This document shows positions 7,459 through 15,509 of a stretch of 41,600 nt of DNA, piece after piece. Each line of letters starts with the position of its first letter. Position 1 is the first letter of the stretch. The notes under the pieces are model-generated. The model was not told the origin of the DNA and ran no database searches. It saw only the letters and a list, made by a program, of their open reading frames with translations. Source of the stretch: Clostridiales bacterium (GTDB taxonomy: Bacteria; Bacillota; Clostridia; Peptostreptococcales; Anaerovoracaceae); contig WRFF01000001.1 of the NCBI GenBank assembly GCA_009778945.1, positions 1 through 41,600 on the forward strand. The letters run 5' to 3'. The position numbers and the translations under genes are program-made.

Positions 7459-8637
7459 ATGAAAAAAATATGGATTGTAGCGGTGGCGGTGATTCTTGTG
7501 ATTGCCCTGGCCGCCTGCGGCGGAAACAAAGGCTCGGCGCCGTCGGCACCGGCGCCCGGCCCTGGAGGGTCCCCCGGAAACAGCGCACCCGCGGGCGGCG
7601 GCGGCGGCCCGTCCACGACACAACCGCTCGTCGTAGGATTCATCTATATAGGCACCATCAACGACGGCGGCTATACCCAGTCGCAGCATCAGGCGACGAT
7701 GGCGCTGCAGAAGGCTTTGGGCGACAAGGTCAAATGCATCTGGCTGGAAAACATCGACGATACGAATTCGCAGGCTGCGCAGGACGCGGCGAAGCAGCTG
7801 ATCGATCAGGGGGCGACTGTCGTCATAGGCACAAGCTTCGGCTTCGGTGACGGCCTTTTTCAGATGGCCCAGTCCGGCAATTATAACAATATAAAATTCC
7901 TGCATTTCTCGGGCAGCAATATCAACGACACGAATTTCGGCAATTATTTCGGCGCGATGGAGGAACCCCGCTACCTGTCGGGTATCATCGCGGGGATGCA
8001 GACCAAGTCAAACAAGATCGGTTATGTCGCGGCATATCCGAATACGGAAGTGCAGATCGGAATCAACGCGCTTGCGCTCGGCGCACAGTCGGTGAACCCG
8101 AATGCCACGGTGTCTGTCGTCTACATCAACAGCTGGTATGATCCCGCGCAGGAAAAAGCTGCGGCGGAAGCGCTGCTCTCGCAGGGCTGCGATGTGATCG
8201 CGCAGCACTCCGATACGCCGGGGCCGATGCTCGCGGCTGCGGCTGCCGGCAAGCTGGGTATCGGTTATGATCTGGACAACAGCCAGCTTGACGGCCTGCA
8301 GGACTCCTATCTGACGGCTCCGATCTGGCATCAGGAGACCTATCTGATCCCGGCGGTCACGGCGATGATCAACGGCACATGGAAACCCGAATCCTATTAC
8401 GGCAACATGGCGGACGGTATGGTTGCTCTTGCGCCGCTGACCAAAAATGTGACGCCGGAGGCGAAGGCCAAGGTGGAGCAGGTCGAAGCGCAGATCAAAG
8501 CCGGGAATTTCCCGATTTTCAAAGGCCCGATCTATGACAACCAGGGCAATGAAGTCGTCAAGGACGGCCAGACGCTGGACCGCGCCGCTATCTGGACAAC
8601 AAACTATCTCGTGAAAGGCGTGACGGCGGCCCAATAG
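7459..8637 (+). CDS. BMP-family substrate-binding lipoprotein of a nucleoside-type ABC importer
   Basis: This is the extracytoplasmic solute receptor of the importer encoded downstream. It has a signal peptide with lipobox IALAACGG (Cys ~20), a Gly/Pro/Ala-rich linker, and a 340-residue BMP/PnrA-like fold beginning VVGFIYIGTINDGGYTQSQHQ. Further BMP features are GTSFGFGDGLF and the VGFI-to-GYDLDNSQ segments of the two-lobed pocket. The family binds purine nucleosides (PnrA, BmpA) or related ligands; the ligand here cannot be read from sequence. An AGAAGGAGAGG ribosome site precedes the ATG. Confidence 0.92.
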   Translation: MKKIWIVAVAVILVIALAACGGNKGSAPSAPAPGPGGSPGNSAPAGGGGGPSTTQPLVVGFIYIGTINDGGYTQSQHQATMALQKALGDKVKCIWLENIDDTNSQAAQDAAKQLIDQGATVVIGTSFGFGDGLFQMAQSGNYNNIKFLHFSGSNINDTNFGNYFGAMEEPRYLSGIIAGMQTKSNKIGYVAAYPNTEVQIGINALALGAQSVNPNATVSVVYINSWYDPAQEKAAAEALLSQGCDVIAQHSDTPGPMLAAAAAGKLGIGYDLDNSQLDGLQDSYLTAPIWHQETYLIPAVTAMINGTWKPESYYGNMADGMVALAPLTKNVTPEAKAKVEQVEAQIKAGNFPIFKGPIYDNQGNEVVKDGQTLDRAAIWTTNYLVKGVTAAQ

Positions 8638-8672
8638 GCTTCGGCCCGACGAGGAAACGGAAAGCGATACGC

Positions 8673-10208
8673 GTGGAAGAGCGGAGCAGCGGCGGACCCG
8701 AGGAGGTTCGGATACCGGCCATTGAAATGCGGGGGATTACAAAATCCTTCGGTTCCGCCAAGGCCAACGACCGGATCGGCCTGACCGTTTATTCAGGGGA
8801 GATCCACGCGCTGCTCGGCGAAAACGGCGCGGGGAAAAGTACGCTTATGAACATGCTGTCGGGGATCTACCGCCCCGACAGCGGTTCTATTTTTATCAAC
8901 GGAAAAGCGGCGCATCTGACATCCCCGAAAGACGCGATCGCGAAAGGCATCGGGATGATTCATCAGCATTTCAAACTGGTGGATGTCCTGACCGCGCGGG
9001 ACAATATCATTCTGGGGGGCGGTTCCGGATTTTTTTTGCGGGAAAAAGAACTGAATGAAAAAATTCTGCGTCTTTCCGACCAGTACGGGCTCGACGTCAA
9101 GCCCGCCAAAAAAGTCTACGAGATGTCGGTCGGCGAAAAGCAGACGCTTGAAATCCTGAAGGTGCTCTATCGCGGCGCCAGGATCCTCATCCTGGATGAG
9201 CCGACGGCGGTGCTGACGCCGCAGGAGATCGAAAAGCTTTTCGCGATCATCCGCAATATGAAAGCGCGGGGGTGCGCGGTCATTATCATCACACATAAAC
9301 TCGGCGAGGTAATGGCGATCAGCGACCGCATCACCGTGCTGCGCCGCGGCGAGGCGATTGCGACAGTCGAGACGAACAGGGTTGAGATACCTGCGCTGAT
9401 CGAGATGATGGTGGGGCGCAAAGTTGATCTTTCGATCAAGCGCGTACGCTATGAAGACAGGAAGGAACTGCTGCGCGTAGACGGCGTGACCGTGATCAAT
9501 CACGAGAAAAAGACGGCGCTCGACGGCGTGAGTTTCACGTTGCACGGGCATGAAATCCTCGGCGTGGCCGGCGTGGCGGGAAGCGGGCAGAAAGAGCTCT
9601 GCGAGACGATCGCGGGACTGCAGGAGGCGGAAAAGGGGCGCATTTTTTTTGAAAACGAAAATATACTCGGCAAGACGCCGAGGGACATCATCCGGCTCGG
9701 CATCCGCATGGGCTTCATCCCGGAAGACCGGCTCGGCATGGGGCTCGTCGGCTCCATGGATATCGTACAAAATATCATTCTGAAGGAATATCAAAACCAA
9801 CGGGGTTTCATCCTGCGGCGCGGGCCGAGCGTGGAAAAGGCCAAGCAGATCGTGGACCGCCTGGAGATCCAGACACCGAGCATCCGCACGCCGGTGTCGC
9901 GTCTTTCCGGAGGCAATATCCAAAAAGTGCTGCTTGGACGCGAGATTGATTCCAACCCCAAAGTGCTCATTACAGCGTATCCGGTGCGCGGGCTCGATAT
10001 CGGCGCTTCCTACCGCATCTACGATCTGCTGGGTGAGCAAAAGGGGAGAGGCGTCGGGATCATCTTTATCGGCGAGGACCTTGATGTGCTGATCGAACTC
10101 TGCGACCGCATCCTCGTGCTCTCCGGCGGTAAAGTCACCGGCATTTTGGACGCTGCACAGGCTTCAAAGGAAGAAGTTGGTTTCCTTATGGCGGGAGGCG
10201 CCGCGTGA
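8673..10208 (+). CDS. ABC importer ATPase with two nucleotide-binding domains (NupO/BmpB-like)
   Basis: The protein energises sugar/nucleoside-type importers from the cytoplasm. Both domains are present. The first has Walker A GENGAGKST, signature MSVGEKQTLEI and Walker B ILILDEPTAVL. The second has the degenerate ATP site typical of this family (GVAGSGQKELCE), signature RLSGGNIQKVLLGREI and VLITAYPVRGLDIGA. The start is uncertain. GTG 8673 gives 511 residues but has only a loose GAGGAAACGG site. A good AGGAGG at 8701-8706 lies 20 bases before the in-frame ATG 8727, too far to be ideal. The stop overlaps the next gene by four bases. Confidence 0.92.
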   Translation: MEERSSGGPEEVRIPAIEMRGITKSFGSAKANDRIGLTVYSGEIHALLGENGAGKSTLMNMLSGIYRPDSGSIFINGKAAHLTSPKDAIAKGIGMIHQHFKLVDVLTARDNIILGGGSGFFLREKELNEKILRLSDQYGLDVKPAKKVYEMSVGEKQTLEILKVLYRGARILILDEPTAVLTPQEIEKLFAIIRNMKARGCAVIIITHKLGEVMAISDRITVLRRGEAIATVETNRVEIPALIEMMVGRKVDLSIKRVRYEDRKELLRVDGVTVINHEKKTALDGVSFTLHGHEILGVAGVAGSGQKELCETIAGLQEAEKGRIFFENENILGKTPRDIIRLGIRMGFIPEDRLGMGLVGSMDIVQNIILKEYQNQRGFILRRGPSVEKAKQIVDRLEIQTPSIRTPVSRLSGGNIQKVLLGREIDSNPKVLITAYPVRGLDIGASYRIYDLLGEQKGRGVGIIFIGEDLDVLIELCDRILVLSGGKVTGILDAAQASKEEVGFLMAGGAA

Positions 10209-11317
10209 TCCTTCCTTTCAAAATCGCGAAACGCGACGATGTGCCGAAAAACAAAGCGGCGCTCATCCTGATCCTATCCATCGTGCTTGCCCTTGTTTTG
10301 TCCGGCGTCGTGCTGCTTTTCTTCGGGCTCAACCCGATCAAAGTTTTCGGCACGATCGTGACCGGTTCGCTCGGCAGCGCGATGCGCATCCAGCAGACTC
10401 TGATCAAGGCGATTCCGCTGACGATCGCTTCGCTCGGGATCCTTGTTGCGTTCAAAATGAAATTCTGGAATATCGGCGGCGAAGGGCAGATTATGATGGG
10501 CGCGTTTGCGGCCTCCTGGGTGGCGCTGAACAACGGGGATCTGCCGAGCCCGATCCTTCTTCCGCTGATGGCGGTCGCCGCGATTGTCGGCGGCGGCGTC
10601 TGGGCTTTGATTCCGGCCCTTTTTAAGGCGAGGATGGGTACAAACGAGACCATCTTCACGCTGATGATGAATTATATCGCGATAAAATTTGTCACCTATC
10701 TGCAGTATGGCCCCTGGAAAGATCCTGCCGCAAAAGGCTTTCCGAAGATTCCGGCGTTCTCGGGCAACGCGGTCCTGCCGAATGTTTTCGGGCTGCACGC
10801 AGGCTGGATCATCATGATCATCCTCGTGGCCGCAGTATTTTTATTCATGAACTATACGAAAAAAGGCTATGAGATCACGGTCGTCGGAGAGTCCCTGGAT
10901 ACGGCGCGCTACGCGGGCATGAACGTCTCCGCGATTATCCTCGTCGCGATGTCGATCTCCGGCGGCCTGCTCGGCCTTGTCGGCATGGTCCAGGCGAGCG
11001 CGATCGAACATACGCTTACCTGGGGCCTTTCCTCCGGTTATGGTTTCACGGCTATTATCACGACCTGGCTGGCGCGGCTCAACGCGATCACGACGCTCTT
11101 CGTTTGCCTGGCCTTCGCCATGCTGCTGCAGGGCGCGGATTATATCCAGCTCGCGCTGAATGTCCCTTCGTCCGTTGCGGGGATCGTAGAGGGCATTATC
11201 CTCTTCTTCGTACTCGGCAGTGACTTCTTCCTGCGCTATCGCGTCCAGTGGATCGGGCTCGCGCGCGCGCGCGCGGAGGCGGACGGTCTGCCGCTGAGGG
11301 GGGGTGCAGCCGAATAA
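10205..11317 (+). CDS. ABC importer permease, first subunit (NupP/BmpC-like)
   Basis: A hydrophobic membrane protein of 370 residues belonging to the branched-chain/ribose-type permease family, BMP-associated subgroup. Recognisable segments are MKFWNIGGEGQIMMGAFAA (~residue 80) and GMNVSAIILVAMSISGGLLGL. About nine or ten membrane spans are apparent. It starts at GTG 10205 overlapping the ATPase stop. It ends with an Arg/Ala-rich tail encoded by a GCGCGC-rich stretch, and its TAA overlaps the ATG of the second permease. Confidence 0.92.
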   Translation: MILPFKIAKRDDVPKNKAALILILSIVLALVLSGVVLLFFGLNPIKVFGTIVTGSLGSAMRIQQTLIKAIPLTIASLGILVAFKMKFWNIGGEGQIMMGAFAASWVALNNGDLPSPILLPLMAVAAIVGGGVWALIPALFKARMGTNETIFTLMMNYIAIKFVTYLQYGPWKDPAAKGFPKIPAFSGNAVLPNVFGLHAGWIIMIILVAAVFLFMNYTKKGYEITVVGESLDTARYAGMNVSAIILVAMSISGGLLGLVGMVQASAIEHTLTWGLSSGYGFTAIITTWLARLNAITTLFVCLAFAMLLQGADYIQLALNVPSSVAGIVEGIILFFVLGSDFFLRYRVQWIGLARARAEADGLPLRGGAAE

Positions 11318-12243
11318 TGGAAGCTTTCCTGGCCGCCTCTATTGTCGCCGCGATGCCGCTACTTTTCGCGACGCTCGGAGAACTCATCACAGAGAAATCC
11401 GGCAGTCTCAACCTCGGCGTCGAGGGTATGATGCTGATGGGCGCCGTGATCGGTTTCATCACCGCGTTTTACACAGGGAACCCGGGCGCCGCGCTGCTTG
11501 GCGCGTTTGCCGCGGGTGCGGGCGGCGCGCTTATTTTTGCTGTCATTACGGTCACGCTGCGCGGCAACCAGGTTGTCACCGGACTGACGCTGACCATCTT
11601 CGGCACCGGCTTTTCCAGCTTTGTCGGCGATCCGCTTATCGGCCAATCCGTACCGCAGGCGGTGCAGGCGTATTTCGCGGCGCGGCCGATCCCGGGGCTT
11701 GGGGATATCCCGTTCCTCGGCCCTGTCTTTTTCCGGCAGGACGTCTTTGTCTATCTCGGCTACGTGCTTGTGGTTCTCGTCTCCATCTATCTTTATAAGA
11801 CACGGTTTGGGCTCAATATGCGCGCGGTCGGTGAAAATACGGCGGCGGCGGACGCTTCCGGCGTGAACGTAGATTTTCAAAAATACGCGCATATCGTCTT
11901 CGGCGGCGGCCTTTGCGGCCTCGGCGGCGCCTATCTCGCGCTCGTCTTTGTCCCGATGTGGCAGGCGGACGTCGTGACAGGGCGCGGCTGGATCGCTGTC
12001 GCGCTTGTCATTTTCGCGTCGTGGAATCCGACCAAAGCTTTCTTCGGCTCATTCCTCTTCGGCGCCTTGTCTATTCTCGGCCTTCGTCTTCAGAGCATGG
12101 GTTTCCAAATCTCCCAGTATCTCGTCGATATGTTCCCTTATGTGGCGACCATCGTGATCGTCATTCTTTCGACGCACAAAAACAGAAAAGAGGATCTGCC
12201 GCCGGCGGATCTCTCCGTTCCCTATTTCCGCGAAGAGCGGTAG
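11317..12243 (+). CDS. ABC importer permease, second subunit (NupQ-like)
   Basis: The second membrane subunit of the importer, 308 residues from ATG 11317, which overlaps the previous stop as TAATG. A GAGGGGGGG stretch upstream serves as ribosome site. The typical TLGELITEKSGSLNLGVEGMM segment near residue 20 and GENTAAADASGVNV near 170 define the BMP-associated permease subgroup. An in-frame upstream start inside the preceding gene would add 23 Arg/Gly-rich residues and is unlikely. Together with the lipoprotein, ATPase and first permease it completes an importer. Confidence 0.92.
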   Translation: MEAFLAASIVAAMPLLFATLGELITEKSGSLNLGVEGMMLMGAVIGFITAFYTGNPGAALLGAFAAGAGGALIFAVITVTLRGNQVVTGLTLTIFGTGFSSFVGDPLIGQSVPQAVQAYFAARPIPGLGDIPFLGPVFFRQDVFVYLGYVLVVLVSIYLYKTRFGLNMRAVGENTAAADASGVNVDFQKYAHIVFGGGLCGLGGAYLALVFVPMWQADVVTGRGWIAVALVIFASWNPTKAFFGSFLFGALSILGLRLQSMGFQISQYLVDMFPYVATIVIVILSTHKNRKEDLPPADLSVPYFREER

Positions 12244-12440
12244 GGGGCAATAAATCAGGTATTTGTCTACCGAGCGCGCGGCATAGGCGTTGCTGCGCGT
12301 TTAGGACCCGACTTGACCGAATTAGTGCATACATCCCCTCGCCCAGCAAATCATGAAATGGCTGATTGCCAACGATTACGAGAGGCCACACTCTCCAAAT
12401 ACTCAAAAAGCGGTTAACTCAGGAGATAGACAGCGCGTTG
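12244..12440. other. Gene-free spacer after the importer operon
   Basis: No supportable gene is seen between the importer and the 243-bp repeat. A short frame reading MKWLIANDYERPHSP (about 12350-12394) could be a degraded fragment of a larger protein, but I cannot assign it. A GCGCGC/GCGCG pairing around 12275-12300 is weak and lacks a T-run. Confidence 0.4.
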
Positions 12441-12683
12441 AAAAATTTCAGCATAATACGTGAACGGATAATTTTTTTCTTGACATCAAAACTGTGATAT
12501 TCTGGCGAAAAATCTGAGTAAAGAACGATTTTCTGCTTGATTATCGCCTATTTCCCCTGTTTTTTCGGTTTTATTGAGGAAAATTCGTTCTTTACTCCAA
12601 TTTTGTGCCACAAATCAACCTGTTCACTGTCAAACGCCGTCCCATGTGAACGGCAATGGCCTGGAAACCTCTCCGCTAAGCAG
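12441..12683. repeat. 243-bp intergenic repeat, copy 2, containing a foldback element
   Basis: This is the second copy of the block at 1105-1347, in the same orientation. Its foldback core is 12504-12609, with arms GAGTAAAGAACGA and complement. Compared with copy 1, one left-arm base (C to T, about 12513) improves arm pairing. It marks the left side of the accessory island carrying the DUF4143 ATPase. No gene is evident between it and the tandem repeat at 12868. Confidence 0.85.
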
Positions 12684-12867
12684 GGTCGAGTCAAGTCCCG
12701 AAGGTGGTGTCAGTCTCCCACAAGGCTGACGCCTTTCGTTCCGATGGCCGCGGCTGTAGCCGCAGCCTATATGTTTATGCCATCCGAATTGCAACGATTT
12801 CTCACGCTGACAGACTTATTGCCTCCTGTTTTGCTTTTGAAATGACATTCATCCGTCCCTTGTGGTT

Positions 12868-12924
12868 TCCGGCGATTTGTGTAATAAAATTCCGGCGATT
12901 TGTGTAATAGAGTTTCGGCGATAC
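12868..12924 (+). repeat. 23-bp tandem repeat array abutting a promoter
   Basis: Two full units, 12868-12890 and 12891-12913, share TCCGGCGATTTGTGTAATA. A third, truncated unit TTCGGCGATAC (12914-12924) ends exactly where the -35 box of the next promoter begins. The spacing of about 2.2 helical turns and the position suggest a protein-binding operator array; this is inference. Confidence 0.8.
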
Positions 12925-12953
12925 TTGACTTTTCGTTAAATAATCATTAGAAT
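12925..12953 (+). promoter_or_regulatory. Consensus promoter giving a probably leaderless DUF4143 transcript
   Basis: TTGACT (12925-12930) and TAGAAT (12948-12953) are separated by exactly 17 bases. The expected start point, about seven bases past the -10 box, falls at 12960, which is the first base of the ATG. No Shine-Dalgarno sequence is present. Confidence 0.7.
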
Positions 12954-12959
12954 TTCAAT

Positions 12960-14255
12960 ATGAATATTGAATATGAAAGATTGATTGAAAATACGCTGTC
13001 AATTTTGATGGAAGAGTTCCCCGCGATAGCTGTTGAAGGGTTGAAAGGCGTGGGGAAATCTGTAAGCGCCGGACGGCTCTCGCGGACGGTATTTGAATTG
13101 GATCAGGCGCGCGATCGGGCGTTGATCGAAAATGATATGGGGGTACTTTCCAGAGAAACGCCGCCTGTTCTGGTTGATGAATGGCAAAGAGTGCCGTCCG
13201 TATGGGATTTCGTGCGGCGGCAAGTGGATAAAGTCGGCACACCGGGTTCGTTTTTGCTTACAGGCTCCGCAAAAAACGCGAATCTCGATCTCCATTCGGG
13301 CGCAGGCCGCATATTTCGGCTCAAGATGTATCCGCTTTCACTGGAAGAGCGCGCGATAGAAAAAAAGACCGTATCACTCGCATCGCTCTTTGAGCAGCAA
13401 AGACCTTTCTCCACAAACATTCGGGGAACCACATCGATCTCCTTTGGGGACTATATGGAAGAGGTCTTGGCGTCCGGTTTGCCGGCGATTCGAAATTATT
13501 CATCGAAGCGGCGGAAACAAATGTTGGGTACTTATTTGGATTATCTTCTGTCTCATGAATTTTTGCAGCAAGGAATCCAAATCAGACAGCCAAGGACATT
13601 GCTCAGATGGTTGACAGCTTATGCCGCCGCGATTTCAAGCGATACAAATTACGGGGAAATTCTCGATACGGCTACGCCCGGCGAAGGGGAAAAGCCTGCG
13701 GCAAAGACGACAATCGCATACAGAGAAGCGCTGGAAAGGCTATGGCTCATAGACGAACTCCCGGTTTGGCTTCACGGAGAAGATTATTTTTCAAGACTGA
13801 AACGAGCCCCCAAACATTATCTGGCCGATCCGGCGTTGGCGGCTTATCTGCTCAATTTTGATATTGACAGCTTGACGAAAAGCGGCACGAACCGACAACC
13901 GGCACGAACCGTTTTTGATGAAAAGGCCGGAGGGATCACCGGACGGTTGTTTGAATCCTTGATTCATCTCAGCCTGAAAACCTACGCGATGGTCAATGAC
14001 GCGGAACTATCCTTTATCCGGACACGGAATGGCGATCATGAAGTCGACTTTATTCTTCAAAAGGGCCGCAAGGTTATTGCGATAGAAGTGAAGATGTCCA
14101 TAGAGATCGAAAGCGGTGATACAAAGCATTTGAAGTGGCTCCGGGGCACGCTGAAGGAAGGCCTGACGGATGCCCTGATTGTTAATACCGGACCGGTAGC
14201 CTATAGGCGGGACGACGGCATTGCGGTCGTACCGGCGTCGCTGCTCGGAGCATAA
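12960..14255 (+). CDS. AAA-family ATPase with DUF4143 nuclease-like domain
   Basis: A 431-residue member of the large AAA_14/DUF4143 family, whose biological role is generally unknown. The N-terminal ATPase has Walker A GLKGVGKS (~residues 28-35), in place of the common GPRQTGKT, and Walker B-like PVLVDEWQRVP. The sensor-like FLLTGSAKN follows. The C-terminal DUF4143 part contains GDHEVDFIL...VIAIEVK near residues 359-377, a PD-(D/E)XK-type nuclease core. The ATG at 12960 lacks a ribosome site and coincides with the predicted transcription start. The gene is visibly more AT-rich than its neighbours and stands alone between repeats and an unrelated operon, suggesting horizontal acquisition. 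Confidence 0.88.
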   Translation: MNIEYERLIENTLSILMEEFPAIAVEGLKGVGKSVSAGRLSRTVFELDQARDRALIENDMGVLSRETPPVLVDEWQRVPSVWDFVRRQVDKVGTPGSFLLTGSAKNANLDLHSGAGRIFRLKMYPLSLEERAIEKKTVSLASLFEQQRPFSTNIRGTTSISFGDYMEEVLASGLPAIRNYSSKRRKQMLGTYLDYLLSHEFLQQGIQIRQPRTLLRWLTAYAAAISSDTNYGEILDTATPGEGEKPAAKTTIAYREALERLWLIDELPVWLHGEDYFSRLKRAPKHYLADPALAAYLLNFDIDSLTKSGTNRQPARTVFDEKAGGITGRLFESLIHLSLKTYAMVNDAELSFIRTRNGDHEVDFILQKGRKVIAIEVKMSIEIESGDTKHLKWLRGTLKEGLTDALIVNTGPVAYRRDDGIAVVPASLLGA

Positions 14256-14380
14256 ACTCAGAGGGTTTTGGTTTCCCTTGGCAAACGCGGCAGCGCGAGG
14301 GAACGCGCCCCTTCGTCATAACGGATGAAAATTACTGCGCTATTCATACAAACGATAGCAGGAATAAACAGGGAATTTAC

Positions 14381-14409
14381 CGATGCTGAAAAACAAAAAG
14401 CTGTATAAT
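14381..14409 (+). promoter_or_regulatory. Putative promoter of the metVF/hdr operon
   Basis: A perfect TATAAT (14404-14409) lies about 40 bases upstream of the first gene of the operon. The -35 position (CGATGC, 14381-14386, 17-base spacer) is a poor match. The -10 box lies within a small palindrome, GTATAA (14403-14408) and TTATAC (14414-14419). A poor -35 box and a palindrome over the -10 box could indicate an activator or repressor. The rest of 14256-14447 shows no gene. Confidence 0.5.
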
Positions 14410-14447
14410 TTTTTTATACGGTAGATTCCACAGAGGAGTTCGTCATT

Positions 14448-15509
14448 ATGTCAAAAGTCTTAATCATCGGCGGCGGCCTGGCCGGCGCCGTTACGGCAAA
14501 AGAATTGGCCTCTCAAAATGTTTCGGTGGTGATCGCGGAAGCCTCCGGCTCTTTTGGCGGCAAAGTGCGCGGTTACGGGTGCAAGTCCACGGACAAATGC
14601 GCGAACTGCGGGGTGTGCCTTACAAGGGGCCTGTGGGATTCCGTGGAAAATAACCCGCTTATTGAGATATTGCCGAATACACGGCTTGTTGACCTGATGG
14701 GGGGAAAGGGCTGTTTCACGGCGACGCTGAACACCGGCGGCGCGGTGAGCCCCATGGACGGCATCTCCGACGTGGTGGTCGCGACGGGTTTTGAGCAGAT
14801 GAAAAGAGAGCATGTCAACGCCTTCGTCGAACTGGACGGGGCGGGCCCGGACGACCGGTCCGTAATCACGGGAAGCGACATCGAAAGAATATTCCTGAAT
14901 CGCAGCAAGACGCGTCTGTTTGACCGGGCGCCCGAGCGGATCGCGTTCATCCAATGCTACGGTTCGAGGGACGCGAAGGAAAGGGCCATGTATTGTTCGC
15001 GCGTATGCTGCGGGTATTCGACAAGAGCCGCCAAGGTTATAAAAAATTATTATCCGGACTGTGAAATCACATTTTTTTATATGGAAATGCAGCAGGTGCG
15101 CGGCGGGAATTATTTCGACGAACTCAAAGAGCTCGGTATACGGTTCATCAAGTGCCGGCCGGTCAAGATCCAGGCGGGGGATCCCGCGTCCGTATGGTTT
15201 GACAACCCCGATACGGGGCGCCGCGAAAGACTTGATTTTGACGGAATCGTGCTGAGCGACGGAATACGGCCTTCGGACGGCGCTGCCAGGACCGCGGAGC
15301 TGTGCGGGCTCGGCCAAACCGAAGACGGATTCTTGCGCTATGTTACGGACAGCGGCGACGCGGAACGGACAGGCGTATATATAGCAGGCTGCGCGGGCGG
15401 CCCGGCGCGCATCGAAGAGGTATACGGCGAGTCCGTGGCGGTGGCGCAGCGCATCCTTTTTCAAAAAGAAGCGCCGATTGAAAAAACGGAAAACGGGAGC
15501 GGTGAATGA
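14448..15509 (+). CDS. Short HdrA-like FAD protein without ferredoxin domains
   Basis: This 353-residue flavoprotein is related to the FAD module of heterodisulfide reductase subunit A. The FAD-binding start is VLIIGGGLAGAVTAKELA. The cysteine cluster CKSTDKCANCGVCL (residues ~45-58) sits where HdrA has its NDCSACI motif. Later HdrA landmarks IAFIQCYGSRD, YCSRVCCGYS and ITFFYMEMQQVRG are kept, as is the C-terminal GVYIAGCAGGPARIEE. It lacks the ferredoxin domains and the N-terminal CHCG domain of full HdrA. It heads the operon (GAGGAG ribosome site) and its TGA overlaps the next ATG, so it probably pairs with that protein. Function is inferred as electron transfer. Confidence 0.85.
   Translation: MSKVLIIGGGLAGAVTAKELASQNVSVVIAEASGSFGGKVRGYGCKSTDKCANCGVCLTRGLWDSVENNPLIEILPNTRLVDLMGGKGCFTATLNTGGAVSPMDGISDVVVATGFEQMKREHVNAFVELDGAGPDDRSVITGSDIERIFLNRSKTRLFDRAPERIAFIQCYGSRDAKERAMYCSRVCCGYSTRAAKVIKNYYPDCEITFFYMEMQQVRGGNYFDELKELGIRFIKCRPVKIQAGDPASVWFDNPDTGRRERLDFDGIVLSDGIRPSDGAARTAELCGLGQTEDGFLRYVTDSGDAERTGVYIAGCAGGPARIEEVYGESVAVAQRILFQKEAPIEKTENGSGE

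Noticed and set aside
12300..12420. Transposase remnant before the 243-bp repeat
   Set aside because: A short frame (MKWLIANDYERPHSP) looks protein-like, but it is too short and I cannot match it to a transposase family.
12868..12924. Short CRISPR array
   Set aside because: The 23-bp units are directly adjacent with no unique spacers, there are only two full units, and no cas genes are present.
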